64,000 nt of DNA from Pseudomonadota bacterium. GTDB lineage: Bacteria; Pseudomonadota; Gammaproteobacteria; Burkholderiales; Sulfuriferulaceae. The DNA lies in NCBI GenBank assembly GCA_021795395.1, contig JAJYPN010000005.1, forward strand, positions 20,189 through 84,188. The letters are read 5' to 3'. The notes below the pieces were generated by a model. It was not told where the DNA came from. It saw only the letters and a list, made by a program, of their open reading frames with translations, and ran no database searches. Position numbers and translations under genes: made by a program. Positions 18,856 to 27,899 of this stretch are shown piece after piece (the stretch's first letter is position 1; every line of letters starts with the position of its first letter).

Positions 18856-19106
18856 GGCGTGGACCGGTTATTGTAATTATTGATTACAGGCATATATTAT
18901 GCCAGTTATATATTTTATTAAATTCAAATAGTTAATTTAATATCTTGGATATTTTCCGTGGATTTATGCCGTAGAAGTTAAAAAAGTGCCGAAAATGATT
19001 ACTGTTCTGATAGAGTAGTTGCGCAGGCTGTTTTGAGTTAAACTATTAGCTCGCGCCAATCCATATGGTCGGCACCTCAGACAGAGTACTTTCTGTTCGA
19101 AAATCC

Positions 19107-19194
19107 GGAAGCTTGGGGGAGCGGTTTAACCCAGCTGTCTTGAAAACAGCCGACGAGCAATCGTCCGTGAGTTCGAATCTCACAGCTTCCGCCA
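19107..19194 (+). tRNA. tRNA-Ser (anticodon TGA)
   Basis: 88 bases with a long variable arm. The acceptor arm GGAAGCT pairs with AGCTTCC followed by G-CCA; the anticodon stem CTGT/ACAG encloses CTTGAAA, reading TGA; the T arm contains GAGTTCGAATCTC. It stands alone about 250 bases from the nearest upstream gene. The decayed DNA directly downstream suggests its 3' end once served as an integration target. I see nothing else definite in the AT-rich stretch 18856-19106 before it. Confidence 0.97.
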
Positions 19195-19232
19195 GATCAA
19201 CATCCAAGCCATCATAATCATTGACTTACAAA

Positions 19233-19362
19233 GATCATATTAAACCTGTCCAAGGATGGCGAAACTACGATTGAGAATCTTCAGACACTGTGCCTTGCGT
19301 GCAATCAGTGGAAGACCCATCCCATGCAATGCCGTAGCCGCCGTATTACCTCGGGCCACTGA
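19233..19362 (+). pseudogene. Remnant of an HNH endonuclease
   Basis: Reading the plus strand gives DHIKPV from 19233 and then, after a frameshift near 19249, SKDGETTIENLQTLCLACNQWK, ending in TGA at 19360. This is the core of an HNH nuclease: the DH pair, the ENLQTLC segment and the CxxCN zinc/active-site part. The N-terminal half and its start are missing, an in-frame stop lies just before 19233, and the frame is broken, so it is a decayed fragment. It starts about 40 bases after tRNA-Ser, consistent with an old island or transposon scar. No other HNH sequence is seen nearby. Confidence 0.6.
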
Positions 19363-19525
19363 TATTTTATTAAAGTTCATTGGCTTCCTGAGCGCTTGGG
19401 GATTGTATCTGTCCGCATTCCTTGAAGTAACGAACGGGAGTGCCATCTTCTCGGCTCTTCACCTATCGTAAGCAAACCTCTGCCAGCCGCCACCATATCG
19501 ACACGACCGCAGGCTGGCGCCATCC

Positions 19526-19765
19526 TCATAAATCGATCTGTTCGGGCATGATGGCTAATGCCGTAGCGAAATCAAGCAGAAGCCGGAAGGTGGGCTCATA
19601 TTTGCCGGTTTCAATCTTGACGAGTAGGTCCAGCGAAACCCGCATGCGTTTTGCGAGCGCATACAAGCTGATTCGCTTATGCATACGCCAGGCGCGATAA
19701 ATGGTGTAATGCTTGTCCTTGGTCAGTTTGATCACTTCAAGCGGGATATTGTAATTATTATTCAT
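19526..19765 (-). CDS. Small XRE-type helix-turn-helix protein
   Basis: A 79-residue protein whose central part (RMHKRISLYALAKRMRVSLDLLVKIETGKYEPTFRLLLDFATAL) is an XRE/Cro-like helix-turn-helix; the IETGKYEPT turn is characteristic. I place the start at the ATG at 19765 because GGAAACG precedes it; an upstream ATG at 19798 is possible. Such proteins often act as antitoxins or self-repressors. The downstream region on the same strand (a 48-codon frame 19377-19523 starting 2 bases after the stop) gives no recognisable toxin. The gene lies in the decayed patch beside tRNA-Ser and is probably acquired. Confidence 0.6.
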   Translation of the reverse strand: MNNNYNIPLEVIKLTKDKHYTIYRAWRMHKRISLYALAKRMRVSLDLLVKIETGKYEPTFRLLLDFATALAIMPEQIDL

Positions 19766-19982
19766 GTCGTTTCCATGAAAGTATCGGTTTCTTACCATAT
19801 CGGTTCAAAATTGAAAAAATTGAATCTTTTGATAAATTGGTTGGAGTTCAATTGGGTAGTAAACTCGATATTGTCGATTTTTTTTACATTAGTAATGCGG
19901 TGTCGTTGACTGGACGATTGTTTTATTGTTATTTGACTAGCTATCCTATTGATAGTAAATTGTAATTTTTTTTGTTAAAAAA

Positions 19983-20000
19983 TTGGCATGAATAATGCTT
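19983..20000 (+). promoter_or_regulatory. Sigma-54 (-24/-12) promoter of the PEP-CTERM gene
   Basis: TTGGCATGAATAATGCTT: the invariant GG at 19985-19986 and GC at 19997-19998 are 10 bases apart, and all but one consensus position match. It is correctly oriented, about 90 bases before the PEP-CTERM start codon. Published work on PEP-CTERM systems describes sigma-54 control through the PrsK/PrsR pair, which fits, but neither gene is in the window. The remaining bases of the gap 19799-20092 are AT-rich with no gene that I can see. Confidence 0.65.
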
Positions 20001-20092
20001 GATTTTATCGAACCGATATAAGTTACTAAGTATAGAAATCGGGATCGCCGATACTGATAGTTATAACATTTCATTCTTTAGGGGAATATATT

Positions 20093-20632
20093 ATGAAAAA
20101 AAGATTGTTGGCTTTTGCCATATGCGCGGCATTCGGTACCGGGATGGCGCATGCCAATGTCATCAACGGCGGATTTGAAACGGGAAATCTTAACGGCTGG
20201 ACCGTTTCCGGTTATACCGGTTACACAGGTGTCGACGGCTACGCCCAGAGCGGAAATTACGCGGCTGCTCTGGGAGCGGTAGGTTCGCTTGATTTCCTTA
20301 GCCAGACGCTATCCACGATTCCAGGCGCTCAATACAATTTGAGTTACTGGCTGGCAAGCGACGGCCGTACGGCCAACGAATTTTCGGTGTCCTGGGGTGG
20401 AACGGCTCTCTCGGATCTGATGAATATCGCCGCCCAGCCTTACACTTTTTATACGTACAATGTCATGGCGACGAGCGCTTCGACCGTATTGACTTTCGGG
20501 TCGAGGGACGATCCCGGATATTTGCATCTGGACAGCATCAACGTGACTCCTGCAATTCCTGAGCCGGCTAGCCTGGCTTTGTTCGGCATAGGTCTGGCCG
20601 GTCTCGGTGCACTATTCCGTCGCAAGCAATAA
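20093..20632 (+). CDS. PEP-CTERM sorting-domain exported protein
   Basis: Exported surface or matrix protein processed by an exosortase. The 179 residues comprise a signal peptide (MKKRLLAFAICAAFGTGMAHA), a jelly-roll-like middle starting NVINGGFETGNLNGWTVSG, and the C-terminal sorting signal: PEPASLA, a hydrophobic helix, then FRRKQ. The middle resembles carbohydrate-binding-module-like domains common in PEP-CTERM proteins; binding is inferred. GGGG precedes the ATG, a sigma-54-type promoter lies upstream and a strong terminator follows, so it is a single-gene unit. No exosortase or polysaccharide genes are in the window. A distant paralogue lies at 53.3 kb. Confidence 0.92.
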   Translation: MKKRLLAFAICAAFGTGMAHANVINGGFETGNLNGWTVSGYTGYTGVDGYAQSGNYAAALGAVGSLDFLSQTLSTIPGAQYNLSYWLASDGRTANEFSVSWGGTALSDLMNIAAQPYTFYTYNVMATSASTVLTFGSRDDPGYLHLDSINVTPAIPEPASLALFGIGLAGLGALFRRKQ

Positions 20633-20644
20633 AGCGGATTGCAG

Positions 20645-20674
20645 AAAAAAAGGCGGCCTGGCCGCCTTTTTTTT
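20645..20674 (+). terminator. Intrinsic terminator of the PEP-CTERM gene
   Basis: An A-tract, AGGCGGC, loop CTG, GCCGCCT and an eight-T tract. The symmetrical A and T runs mean it could also act on the opposite strand, though no gene converges here. Confidence 0.9.
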
Positions 20675-20853
20675 CGGGTTCCAAACTCCATTCCCGAATT
20701 CGCACGTTCGCGATGCCTGCGTCAGGCGCCTATTTCACGCAACCGGAGATGGGTCGTTCCTCTTTCGGTATAATCATGGCATGATGCTTCTTGCAACGGC
20801 GACTTTGAAATGCCGCGCTAAAGATAATACGGAGACAGGCATTTAAGGCAGCG

Positions 20854-21231
20854 ATGATTTACGGCATAGGAACGGATCTGGTCAGCATCCCGCGTATGGC
20901 AGGAATGCTGGAGCGCCACGGCGAACGCGCGGCGTTGAAAATTCTGGCGACATCCGAGTTGGCGGCGTTCGGCAAACATGTTGCGCCCGCCCGTTTCCTG
21001 GCGAAACGATTTGCAGCCAAGGAAGCGTTGGCCAAAGCGGCTGGCACCGGTTTGCGCGAACCGGTTACGCTGGCGAATATTGCCGTCAGGCACGATGAGC
21101 TGGGTCGGCCGGAATTCGAATTTGCGCCGCCGCTGCGGCAATGGCTGAACCGGCTGGGCGTGACGGTGAGTCATCTGTCGCTCAGCGACGAGACGGACTT
21201 GGTGCTGGCTTTTGTGATTTTGGAGAGATGA
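20854..21231 (+). CDS. acpS: Holo-[acyl-carrier-protein] synthase AcpS
   Basis: Transfers 4'-phosphopantetheine from CoA to acyl carrier protein. The 125-residue protein has the magnesium ligands D8 ([10 protein letters not shown]) and E57 ([12 protein letters not shown]), the typical AcpS pair. It begins the run acpS-nagZ-udg-uvrC, with its stop codon overlapping the candidate nagZ starts. Confidence 0.96.
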   Translation: MIYGIGTDLVSIPRMAGMLERHGERAALKILATSELAAFGKHVAPARFLAKRFAAKEALAKAAGTGLREPVTLANIAVRHDELGRPEFEFAPPLRQWLNRLGVTVSHLSLSDETDLVLAFVILER

Positions 21232-21233
21232 GA

Positions 21234-22319
21234 ATGAGTCTGGGGCCGATTATGATCGATGTGTCGGGACTTGAATTGACCGACGACGATCGCAAGCGTT
21301 TGCTGCATCCTTTGACCGGTGGCGTGATCCTGTTCGCGAGAAATTATCGGTCGTCTCAACAATTGAGCGCGTTGACCGCGGAAATCCGGGCTTTGCGCTC
21401 GCCGCATTTATTGATCGCGGTGGATCATGAAGGCGGCCGGGTGCAGCGTTTCCGCGAAGGGTTTACCGTTTTGCCGCCGATGCGGGTACTGGGAGAAATC
21501 TGGGAGCGTAATTCCAGCCAGGCGTTACATCTGGCGCAGGATTGCGGTTACGTACTGGCGGCGGAATTACGCGCGCACGGAGTCGATCTGAGCTTTACGC
21601 CGGTACTTGATCTCGATTACGGCGCTTCCTCGGTGATCGGCGATCGGGCTTTTCATGCACAAGCGCATGTTGTTGCCGATCTGGCCCATGCCTTGATGCT
21701 GGGCATGAGAGCAGCCGGCATGGGCAGCGTAGGCAAGCATTTTCCCGGTCACGGCTTTGTGCGCGCCGATTCGCATCTTGCGGTTCCTGTCGATACGCGG
21801 AGCATGAGCGAGATCGAGGCCGACGATCTGGTGCCGTTTGCGCGGCTCGTCGATGCCGGTATGCCCGGCATGATGCCGGCGCACGTCATTTATTCGGCGG
21901 TGGATAGTTTGCCTGCCGGTTTTTCGGAATTCTGGCTGCAGGAAGTCTTGCGCCGGCGTCTCGGTTTCGAAGGCGTTATCTTCAGCGATGATCTTTCGAT
22001 GGAAGGCGCAGGCGTTGCAGGCGATATGACCGATCGGGCGCATGCCGCCTTGAAGGCGGGTTGCGATATGGTGCTGATATGCAATAATCCGCTCGCGGCG
22101 GACGAAGTATTGAATCGTCTGCAATGGCCAAAACCGGCACTGAGTATCGTGCGCATAGCGCGCTTGCATGGTCAGCCGCACCCTCTGGACATGACCGCTC
22201 TGCACGAATTTCCCCGTTACGCCGAAGCGGTGCATCGGGTTGCCGGTCTCGGTCATGACAGCGGCGATTTGTGGGCGCAGGATGTCAATAATACCTGCGG
22301 CAAGAGCGGGATGAATTGA
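21234..22319 (+). CDS. nagZ: Beta-N-acetylglucosaminidase NagZ
   Basis: Cytosolic family 3 glycoside hydrolase that removes GlcNAc from 1,6-anhydro-muropeptides in cell-wall recycling. I use the ATG at 21234 ([18 protein letters not shown] upstream), giving 361 residues; the ATG at 21228 is an alternative. The conserved [11 protein letters not shown], the KHFPGHG loop with the catalytic histidine, and the nucleophile motif [10 protein letters not shown] are all present. A TTG start for the next gene overlaps its stop codon. Confidence 0.95.
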   Translation: MSLGPIMIDVSGLELTDDDRKRLLHPLTGGVILFARNYRSSQQLSALTAEIRALRSPHLLIAVDHEGGRVQRFREGFTVLPPMRVLGEIWERNSSQALHLAQDCGYVLAAELRAHGVDLSFTPVLDLDYGASSVIGDRAFHAQAHVVADLAHALMLGMRAAGMGSVGKHFPGHGFVRADSHLAVPVDTRSMSEIEADDLVPFARLVDAGMPGMMPAHVIYSAVDSLPAGFSEFWLQEVLRRRLGFEGVIFSDDLSMEGAGVAGDMTDRAHAALKAGCDMVLICNNPLAADEVLNRLQWPKPALSIVRIARLHGQPHPLDMTALHEFPRYAEAVHRVAGLGHDSGDLWAQDVNNTCGKSGMN

Positions 22320-22966
22320 GCGAGACATTTTGCGCAAGCTGTACGGCATGTCCCCGTCTGGCCGGTTATCTGGCGGAAGTGCGAGCAGACTTTCCGGGTT
22401 ATTATGCGTTGCCGGTGCCGCCGTTCGGCGATGCACAACCCTGGCTGCTGATCGTGGGGCTCGCGCCCGGCCTGCACGGCGCGAATCGTACCGGACGCCC
22501 CTTTACCGGCGATCATGCCGGTATATTGCTGTACCAGACCTTGCATCGTTTCGGTTTCGCCAGCAGGCCGCAATCGGTAAGCAGCGGAGATGGTCTGCGT
22601 TTACACGGCTGCCGCATTACCAATGCCGTCAAGTGCCTGCCGCCCGCCAACAAGCCGGAATCCGGTGAAATCCGGCAGTGCAATACCTATCTGGCGGCGG
22701 AGATACGGGCGCTTCCGCCCGACATTGCGATACTGGCTCTGGGCGCGGTGGCTCATACGGCGGTTTTGATGGCGTTGGGATTGCCGTCCGCTGTGCATAA
22801 ATTCGGGCATGGGGCAGTTCATGCCCTCAGCGCAAGGAGAAAATTGTACGACTGCTACCATTGCAGTCGTTACAATACTCAAACGCGGCGCCTGACGACG
22901 GAGATGTTTCATGCGGTGTTCGACCGGATATGCGCCGACCGGAATGAGGAAATCGATGTTCGATAG
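22316..22966 (+). CDS. Uracil-DNA glycosylase, family 5 (UDGb-like)
   Basis: Removes uracil and related damaged bases from DNA; this family carries an iron-sulfur cluster. The 216-residue protein shows the N-terminal CxxCxxCPRL cluster motif, the family 5 signature [19 protein letters not shown] and a further cysteine pair (CYHCSRYN) near the C-terminus that could complete the cluster. The start is a TTG overlapping the nagZ stop codon; no ATG gives a complete N-terminus. It ends 11 bases inside uvrC, placing two repair genes together. Confidence 0.85.
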   Translation: MSETFCASCTACPRLAGYLAEVRADFPGYYALPVPPFGDAQPWLLIVGLAPGLHGANRTGRPFTGDHAGILLYQTLHRFGFASRPQSVSSGDGLRLHGCRITNAVKCLPPANKPESGEIRQCNTYLAAEIRALPPDIAILALGAVAHTAVLMALGLPSAVHKFGHGAVHALSARRKLYDCYHCSRYNTQTRRLTTEMFHAVFDRICADRNEEIDVR

Positions 22967-24746
22967 TGCGCATCTGATTACGAATCTGCCTAATTTACCC
23001 GGTGTTTACCGCATGCTCGGCGAAGACGCCCAGGTGCTTTACGTCGGCAAGGCCGGCGATCTGCAAAAGCGCGTATCGTCGTATTTTCAGAAAAACGATC
23101 ATTCGCCGCGTATCCGCTTGATGGTGAGCAAGATCCGCGCAGTGGAAATTACGGTGACACGCTCGGAATCCGAGGCCTTGATTCTGGAGAACAATCTGAT
23201 CAAGGCCTTGTCGCCGCGTTATAACATTCTGTTTCGCGACGATAAATCGTATCCGTATTTAATGCTGTCAGGACATCCGTACCCGCGGTTGGTGTCGTTT
23301 CGCGGGACGCCGCAAAGCAGCGATAGTTGTTTCGGGCCGTTTCCTAATGCTTACGCGGTGCGCGAAAGCATATACATTCTGCAGAAAATCTTTCGCTTGC
23401 GTACCTGTGAGGACAGCGTGTTCAAGCATCGGTCGAGGCCCTGCCTGTTGCATCAGATCCAGCGTTGTACCGCGCCCTGCGTGGGAGCGATCAGTGCCGC
23501 AGATTATGCCGCCGACGTCAAAAACGCGACGTTGTTTCTGCAAGGCAAGGCGAACCAGGTTTTGCAGACGATCAGCGAAAAAATGCAGATGGCAGCGGAA
23601 AAAACGGAGTATGAACAAGCCGCACTGTATCGCGATCAGCTAAAAAGCCTCACCGCGGTACGCGAAAGGCAGTTTATCGGCAGCCAGAATCAGATGGATG
23701 CGGATGTCATAGCCGTCGTCAGCGAACAAGGCCTGCTCTGCGTCAATTTGTTGATGATCCGTGGCGGCCGTCATCTTGGCGATCGTAGCCTGTTCCCGCA
23801 AAATGCCGGTGAAGCAAGTGTCGAAGAAGCGATGAACGCATTCCTTGCCCAGCATTATTCCAGTTTCAACATTCCGTCGCATATCATCGTGTCCGCACCG
23901 GTAGACGCTGCGCTTGCCGCAACTCTCGGCGAACGGGCGGGTTACAGGATTACGATACAGACTCAGCCGGGCGGCGAGCGCAAAGGCTGGCTGCAGACGA
24001 CTATCAACAACGCAAAACTGGCTATCGCCCGGCAAGTGACGCAAAAAACCACGCAAAGCACACGCTTGGCGGCATTGCAGCAAGTATTGAACATGGTGAA
24101 TTTACAGCGCATAGAATGTTTCGATATCAGCCATACGCTAGGCGAAGCGACCGTTGCATCGTGCGTGGTTTACGATCAGGAAAGCATGCAGCCGGGGCAA
24201 TACCGAAGATTCAATATACATGGGATCGTTGCCGGAGACGATTATGCCGCCATGCGCGACGCGATCACCCGCCGGTACCGTAAAATCCGGCAGGCGGAAG
24301 GAAAATTTCCTGATCTGGTGCTGATCGACGGCGGTTTGGGGCAGTTGAATATTGCCGCCGAAGTGATGGCGGAACTCGGCATGGACGAGATCGTATTGAT
24401 AGGCGTCGCCAAAGGGGTTGAACGTAAAGCCGGCATGGAACAATTGATTGCTGTAAACGGCGAAGTCACCCGTTTGCCGGCTGACGATCCGGCATTGCAT
24501 CTGATACAACAGATCCGCGATGAAGCGCATCGTTTTGCGATTACCGGGCACAGAGCGCGGCGGGGTAAGGTGCGTACGTCTTCCATGCTCGAAAACATAG
24601 CCGGCATAGGGCCGAAACGACGGCAAAAACTGCTCGAAGCGTTCGGCGGTTTGCGCGAATTGAAGAACGCGGGAATAGAAGATATTGCATTGGTCGCGGG
24701 GATAGGCCGGAGTCTCGCCGAGCAAATATACAATGAATTGCATTGA
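22956..24746 (+). CDS. uvrC: Excinuclease ABC subunit C
   Basis: Makes both incisions in nucleotide excision repair after UvrAB recognise damage. From the ATG at 22956 ([25 protein letters not shown] upstream) it is 596 residues. Domains: GIY-YIG nuclease at the N-terminus (VLYVGKAGDLQKR), a cysteine motif around 150-170 (CEDSVF, RPCLLHQIQRCTAPC), a UVR motif near 205-240, the RNase H-like endonuclease with DGGLGQLN, and C-terminal tandem helix-hairpin-helix (ENIAGIGPKRRQKLL). It is followed by pgsA, a common uvrC neighbour. Confidence 0.97.
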   Translation: MFDSAHLITNLPNLPGVYRMLGEDAQVLYVGKAGDLQKRVSSYFQKNDHSPRIRLMVSKIRAVEITVTRSESEALILENNLIKALSPRYNILFRDDKSYPYLMLSGHPYPRLVSFRGTPQSSDSCFGPFPNAYAVRESIYILQKIFRLRTCEDSVFKHRSRPCLLHQIQRCTAPCVGAISAADYAADVKNATLFLQGKANQVLQTISEKMQMAAEKTEYEQAALYRDQLKSLTAVRERQFIGSQNQMDADVIAVVSEQGLLCVNLLMIRGGRHLGDRSLFPQNAGEASVEEAMNAFLAQHYSSFNIPSHIIVSAPVDAALAATLGERAGYRITIQTQPGGERKGWLQTTINNAKLAIARQVTQKTTQSTRLAALQQVLNMVNLQRIECFDISHTLGEATVASCVVYDQESMQPGQYRRFNIHGIVAGDDYAAMRDAITRRYRKIRQAEGKFPDLVLIDGGLGQLNIAAEVMAELGMDEIVLIGVAKGVERKAGMEQLIAVNGEVTRLPADDPALHLIQQIRDEAHRFAITGHRARRGKVRTSSMLENIAGIGPKRRQKLLEAFGGLRELKNAGIEDIALVAGIGRSLAEQIYNELH

Positions 24747-24811
24747 CGCGGCTTTAGTCCCTGCTGCGCATGAGTTAGAATATCGGTTCGTTATGACCCG
24801 GTTGTGGAATT

Positions 24812-25381
24812 ATGCCGCTTAATGTACCTAATTTGCTGACCTGGTTACGCATACTGCTTATCCCTTTGGTAGTGGCCATCTTTTATTTACCCGCGACCTT
24901 GCTTGACTTGCGCGAAATGAATGTTCTCGCCGCCGTCATGTTCGGCATTGCTGCCGTTACCGACTGGCTGGACGGCTATCTTGCCCGGATGTTGAATCAA
25001 TCTTCGGCGTTCGGCGCGTTTCTCGATCCGGTCGCCGATAAATTGATGGTGGTGGCAGCGCTGATCGTTCTGGTGCAATTGAGACGAGTGGACGCCTTGA
25101 TTGCATTGATTATCATAGGGCGCGAAATCACCATTTCAGCTTTGCGCGAATGGATGGCGAGCATAGGCGCGCAAGCCAGCGTTGCCGTATCGGTGATGGG
25201 TAAATTCAAGACGGCATTTCAAATGCTGGCCATATTATTACTGTTGTTTCACGAAAGCGTGCTGGGTCTGAATATACAGCGTATTGGCACCTGGCTGATC
25301 TGGCTGGCATCGATTCTGACCATGTGGTCGATGATTTACTATTTGCGCCGCGCTATCCCCGAAGTCATTCGTCATCGTTAA
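24812..25381 (+). CDS. pgsA: CDP-diacylglycerol--glycerol-3-phosphate 3-phosphatidyltransferase
   Basis: Integral membrane enzyme making phosphatidylglycerophosphate, the precursor of phosphatidylglycerol and cardiolipin. The 189-residue protein has the CDP-alcohol phosphotransferase motif complete: D54 G55, A58 R59, G68, D72 and D76. Several hydrophobic helices flank it. It ends 9 bases before kup. Confidence 0.95.
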   Translation: MPLNVPNLLTWLRILLIPLVVAIFYLPATLLDLREMNVLAAVMFGIAAVTDWLDGYLARMLNQSSAFGAFLDPVADKLMVVAALIVLVQLRRVDALIALIIIGREITISALREWMASIGAQASVAVSVMGKFKTAFQMLAILLLLFHESVLGLNIQRIGTWLIWLASILTMWSMIYYLRRAIPEVIRHR

Positions 25382-25390
25382 GGAAAACTT

Positions 25391-27301
25391 ATGCAATCAG
25401 CAATTCCGGCTAATACTTCAAGCTCGCAGGATGCCGTTCACAAGCAAGGTTTAGCCGCCCTCGCCATTGCTGCTGTCGGAATTGTATATGGAGATATCGG
25501 TACAAGCCCGTTATATGCCCTGCAAACGGTATTCAGCAGCGAACACGGCATCAATGCCAATTACGGTGACGTCCTCGGTGTATTGTCGCTGGTATTCTGG
25601 TCTTTGCTGATCGTGGTGTCATTGAAATTCGTCGTGTTTATCATGCGGGCCGATAATAAGGGTGAAGGCGGAATCATGGCGCTGATCGCGCTGATGCAGC
25701 GCGTGCTCGCTCCGCAAGCCCCGATACGCCGAACTTTTCTGTTGCTGGGACTATTCGGTGCCGCTCTGTTTTTCGGTGACGGAATCATTACTCCGGCAAT
25801 TTCCGTATTATCTGCAGTGGAAGGACTGGAAGTCGGGGCACCGGGACTCAAAACCTTTGTAATCCCTATTTCTATCGGAATATTGGTAGCCTTGTTCTTT
25901 ATCCAGCGTAAGGGAACCGCCACAGTGGGGATCCTGTTTGGTCCTATCATGCTGGTATGGTTCGCTATTCTGGCGATTTTGGGCGGCCTGGAGATTTATC
26001 GTTATCCTGCTGTCCTGCATGCGCTGAATCCCGGCTATGCCATTGATTTTCTGGTACATCATAAAATAAAAGGGTTTTTGTCGCTGGGAGCGGTGGTATT
26101 GACTGTAACCGGTGCCGAAGCGCTCTATGCCGATATGGGTCATTTTGGCAAAACGCCGATACGTCTGGCGTGGTTTCTGTTTGTGCTGCCGGCTTTATTG
26201 CTGAATTATTTCGGTCAGGGTGCAATGATGATCCTGGACCCAAGCACTGCTGCCAATCCTTTCTATGCGCTCTCGCCGAAATGGGCTTTGTATCCGATGG
26301 TAGGATTGTCTACGGTGGCGACCGTGATTGCTTCGCAAGCGGTAATTTCCGGCGTCTTTTCCATGACGCATCAGGCGACGCAGCTGGGATTCATGCCGCG
26401 TATGAACGTGGTGCATACTTCAGCCAGGCAAATGGGGCAAATTTATGTGCCGGTGATGAATTGGGTAATGATGCTGGGCGTCATTGCACTTATTTTTGGT
26501 TTCAAGTCATCCAGCAATCTGGGTTGGGCATATGGTCTGGCTGTCACCGGTACGATTGCGATTGATACCTTGCTGGTGTTTGCGGTAGCCCGCGGATTAT
26601 GGAAATGGAACTGGACATATATCCTGGTCGGAGCGACGTTTTTTCTGATCATCGATCTGGCTTTCCTGGGGGCGAATCTGGTCAAGATCATTGATGGCGG
26701 CTGGTTCCCGCTCGCCGTCGGCGTCTTCATGTTTACACTGATGACTACCTGGAAACGCGGACGCGAAATTCTGGCTCAGCGGCAACAGGCCCAATCGATC
26801 GCTCTGCAGCCTTTTCTCGCCGGGCTGGCATCACATCCGCCGTTGCGGGTTCCGGGCACGGCGGTGTTTCTGACGACGAATCTGGATAACGTTCCTCATG
26901 CCATGCTGCATAATCTGGTGCATAATAAGGTTATTCATGAAACCGTCCTGTTTTTGACGGTTAAAATCAAGGATGAACCGTGGGTTGACGAGGCGGATCG
27001 TATTTTGCTCGACGTCCTGGGCGACGAATTTTATCGTGTAACCGTCAATTACGGTTTCAAGGATGGTCCTGATTTGCCCTTGGCGCTAGCCGGCGTCAAA
27101 ATTCGCGGAGTGGCATTAAACCTGATGGAAACCTCGTTTTTCCTGAGCCGGGAAACCTTGATTACGACCGCCATGCCGGGAATGGCGCCGTGGCGCGAAA
27201 AATTATTTGTCAGCATGGCGCGCAACGGCAGCAGCGCAACCGCTTTCTTTCATATTCCGACCAATCGGGTGATTGAGTTGGGGACGCAAGTGGAACTTTG
27301 A
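25391..27301 (+). CDS. kup: Low-affinity potassium transport protein Kup
   Basis: Inner-membrane potassium/proton symporter. The 636-residue protein begins its transmembrane region with [16 protein letters not shown], the family hallmark, has about 12 hydrophobic helices (to about 440) and a cytoplasmic C-terminal domain. [13 protein letters not shown] and the [11 protein letters not shown] segment are also typical. It overlaps the def start codon by one base (TGATG). Its placement between pgsA and def is unusual. Confidence 0.95.
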   Translation: MQSAIPANTSSSQDAVHKQGLAALAIAAVGIVYGDIGTSPLYALQTVFSSEHGINANYGDVLGVLSLVFWSLLIVVSLKFVVFIMRADNKGEGGIMALIALMQRVLAPQAPIRRTFLLLGLFGAALFFGDGIITPAISVLSAVEGLEVGAPGLKTFVIPISIGILVALFFIQRKGTATVGILFGPIMLVWFAILAILGGLEIYRYPAVLHALNPGYAIDFLVHHKIKGFLSLGAVVLTVTGAEALYADMGHFGKTPIRLAWFLFVLPALLLNYFGQGAMMILDPSTAANPFYALSPKWALYPMVGLSTVATVIASQAVISGVFSMTHQATQLGFMPRMNVVHTSARQMGQIYVPVMNWVMMLGVIALIFGFKSSSNLGWAYGLAVTGTIAIDTLLVFAVARGLWKWNWTYILVGATFFLIIDLAFLGANLVKIIDGGWFPLAVGVFMFTLMTTWKRGREILAQRQQAQSIALQPFLAGLASHPPLRVPGTAVFLTTNLDNVPHAMLHNLVHNKVIHETVLFLTVKIKDEPWVDEADRILLDVLGDEFYRVTVNYGFKDGPDLPLALAGVKIRGVALNLMETSFFLSRETLITTAMPGMAPWREKLFVSMARNGSSATAFFHIPTNRVIELGTQVEL

Positions 27302-27840
27302 TGGCGGTCCGGCGCGTTTTGAAAATGGGCGAACCGTGTTTGTTGGAAGCGGCAGAGCCGGTAACCGAATTCGATACCCCGGCGTTGCACACATTGATCG
27401 AGGATATGCGCGATACGATGCACGCCCAGCATGGCGCGGGTCTGGCTGCTCCGCAAATCGGCACGGGATTGCAAGTGGTGATTTTCAGTGTGGCGAATAA
27501 TCCGCGTTATCCCGATGCCGAACCGGTGCCGGAGACCGTACTCATCAATCCGGTATTGACCGTGTTGGCGCAAGAACAGGAAGACGGCTGGGAAGGCTGT
27601 TTGTCGATACCCGGAATGCGCGGCCTGGTACCGCGTTACACCCACTTGCGCTATCGGGGTTACGATCAATACGGACGCCAACTGGATCGGGTCGCTGCCG
27701 GGTTTCATGCGCGGGTCGTGCAGCATGAAGTCGACCATTTGCTTGGTGTTTTATATCCGATGCGAATTCGGGATTTACGGTACTTCGGTTATACCGAAGT
27801 GCTGTTCCCGCATCTGCAAGCGACGATGTCCGACGATTAA
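27301..27840 (+). CDS. def: Peptide deformylase
   Basis: Removes the formyl group from N-terminal formylmethionine. From the ATG at 27301 it is 179 residues. All three motifs are present: GLAAPQIG (47-54), EGCLSIP with metal ligand C100, and QHEVDHLLG with H142, E143 and H146. An in-frame TTG one codon earlier is possible. It is not next to fmt, as it is in many bacteria, but between kup and dnaE. Confidence 0.95.
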   Translation: MAVRRVLKMGEPCLLEAAEPVTEFDTPALHTLIEDMRDTMHAQHGAGLAAPQIGTGLQVVIFSVANNPRYPDAEPVPETVLINPVLTVLAQEQEDGWEGCLSIPGMRGLVPRYTHLRYRGYDQYGRQLDRVAAGFHARVVQHEVDHLLGVLYPMRIRDLRYFGYTEVLFPHLQATMSDD

Positions 27841-27899
27841 CCACAATTATTGCGGCTCGCTCATCGTGCGCCTGATTAGCCGCCGGATTTTTCCCGATT

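Noticed and set aside
19377-19523. 48-codon frame just after the XRE gene, considered as a toxin partner (for example a HipA start)
   Set aside because: Its sequence gave no convincing match to a toxin family and it is too short; noted only as context for the scar.
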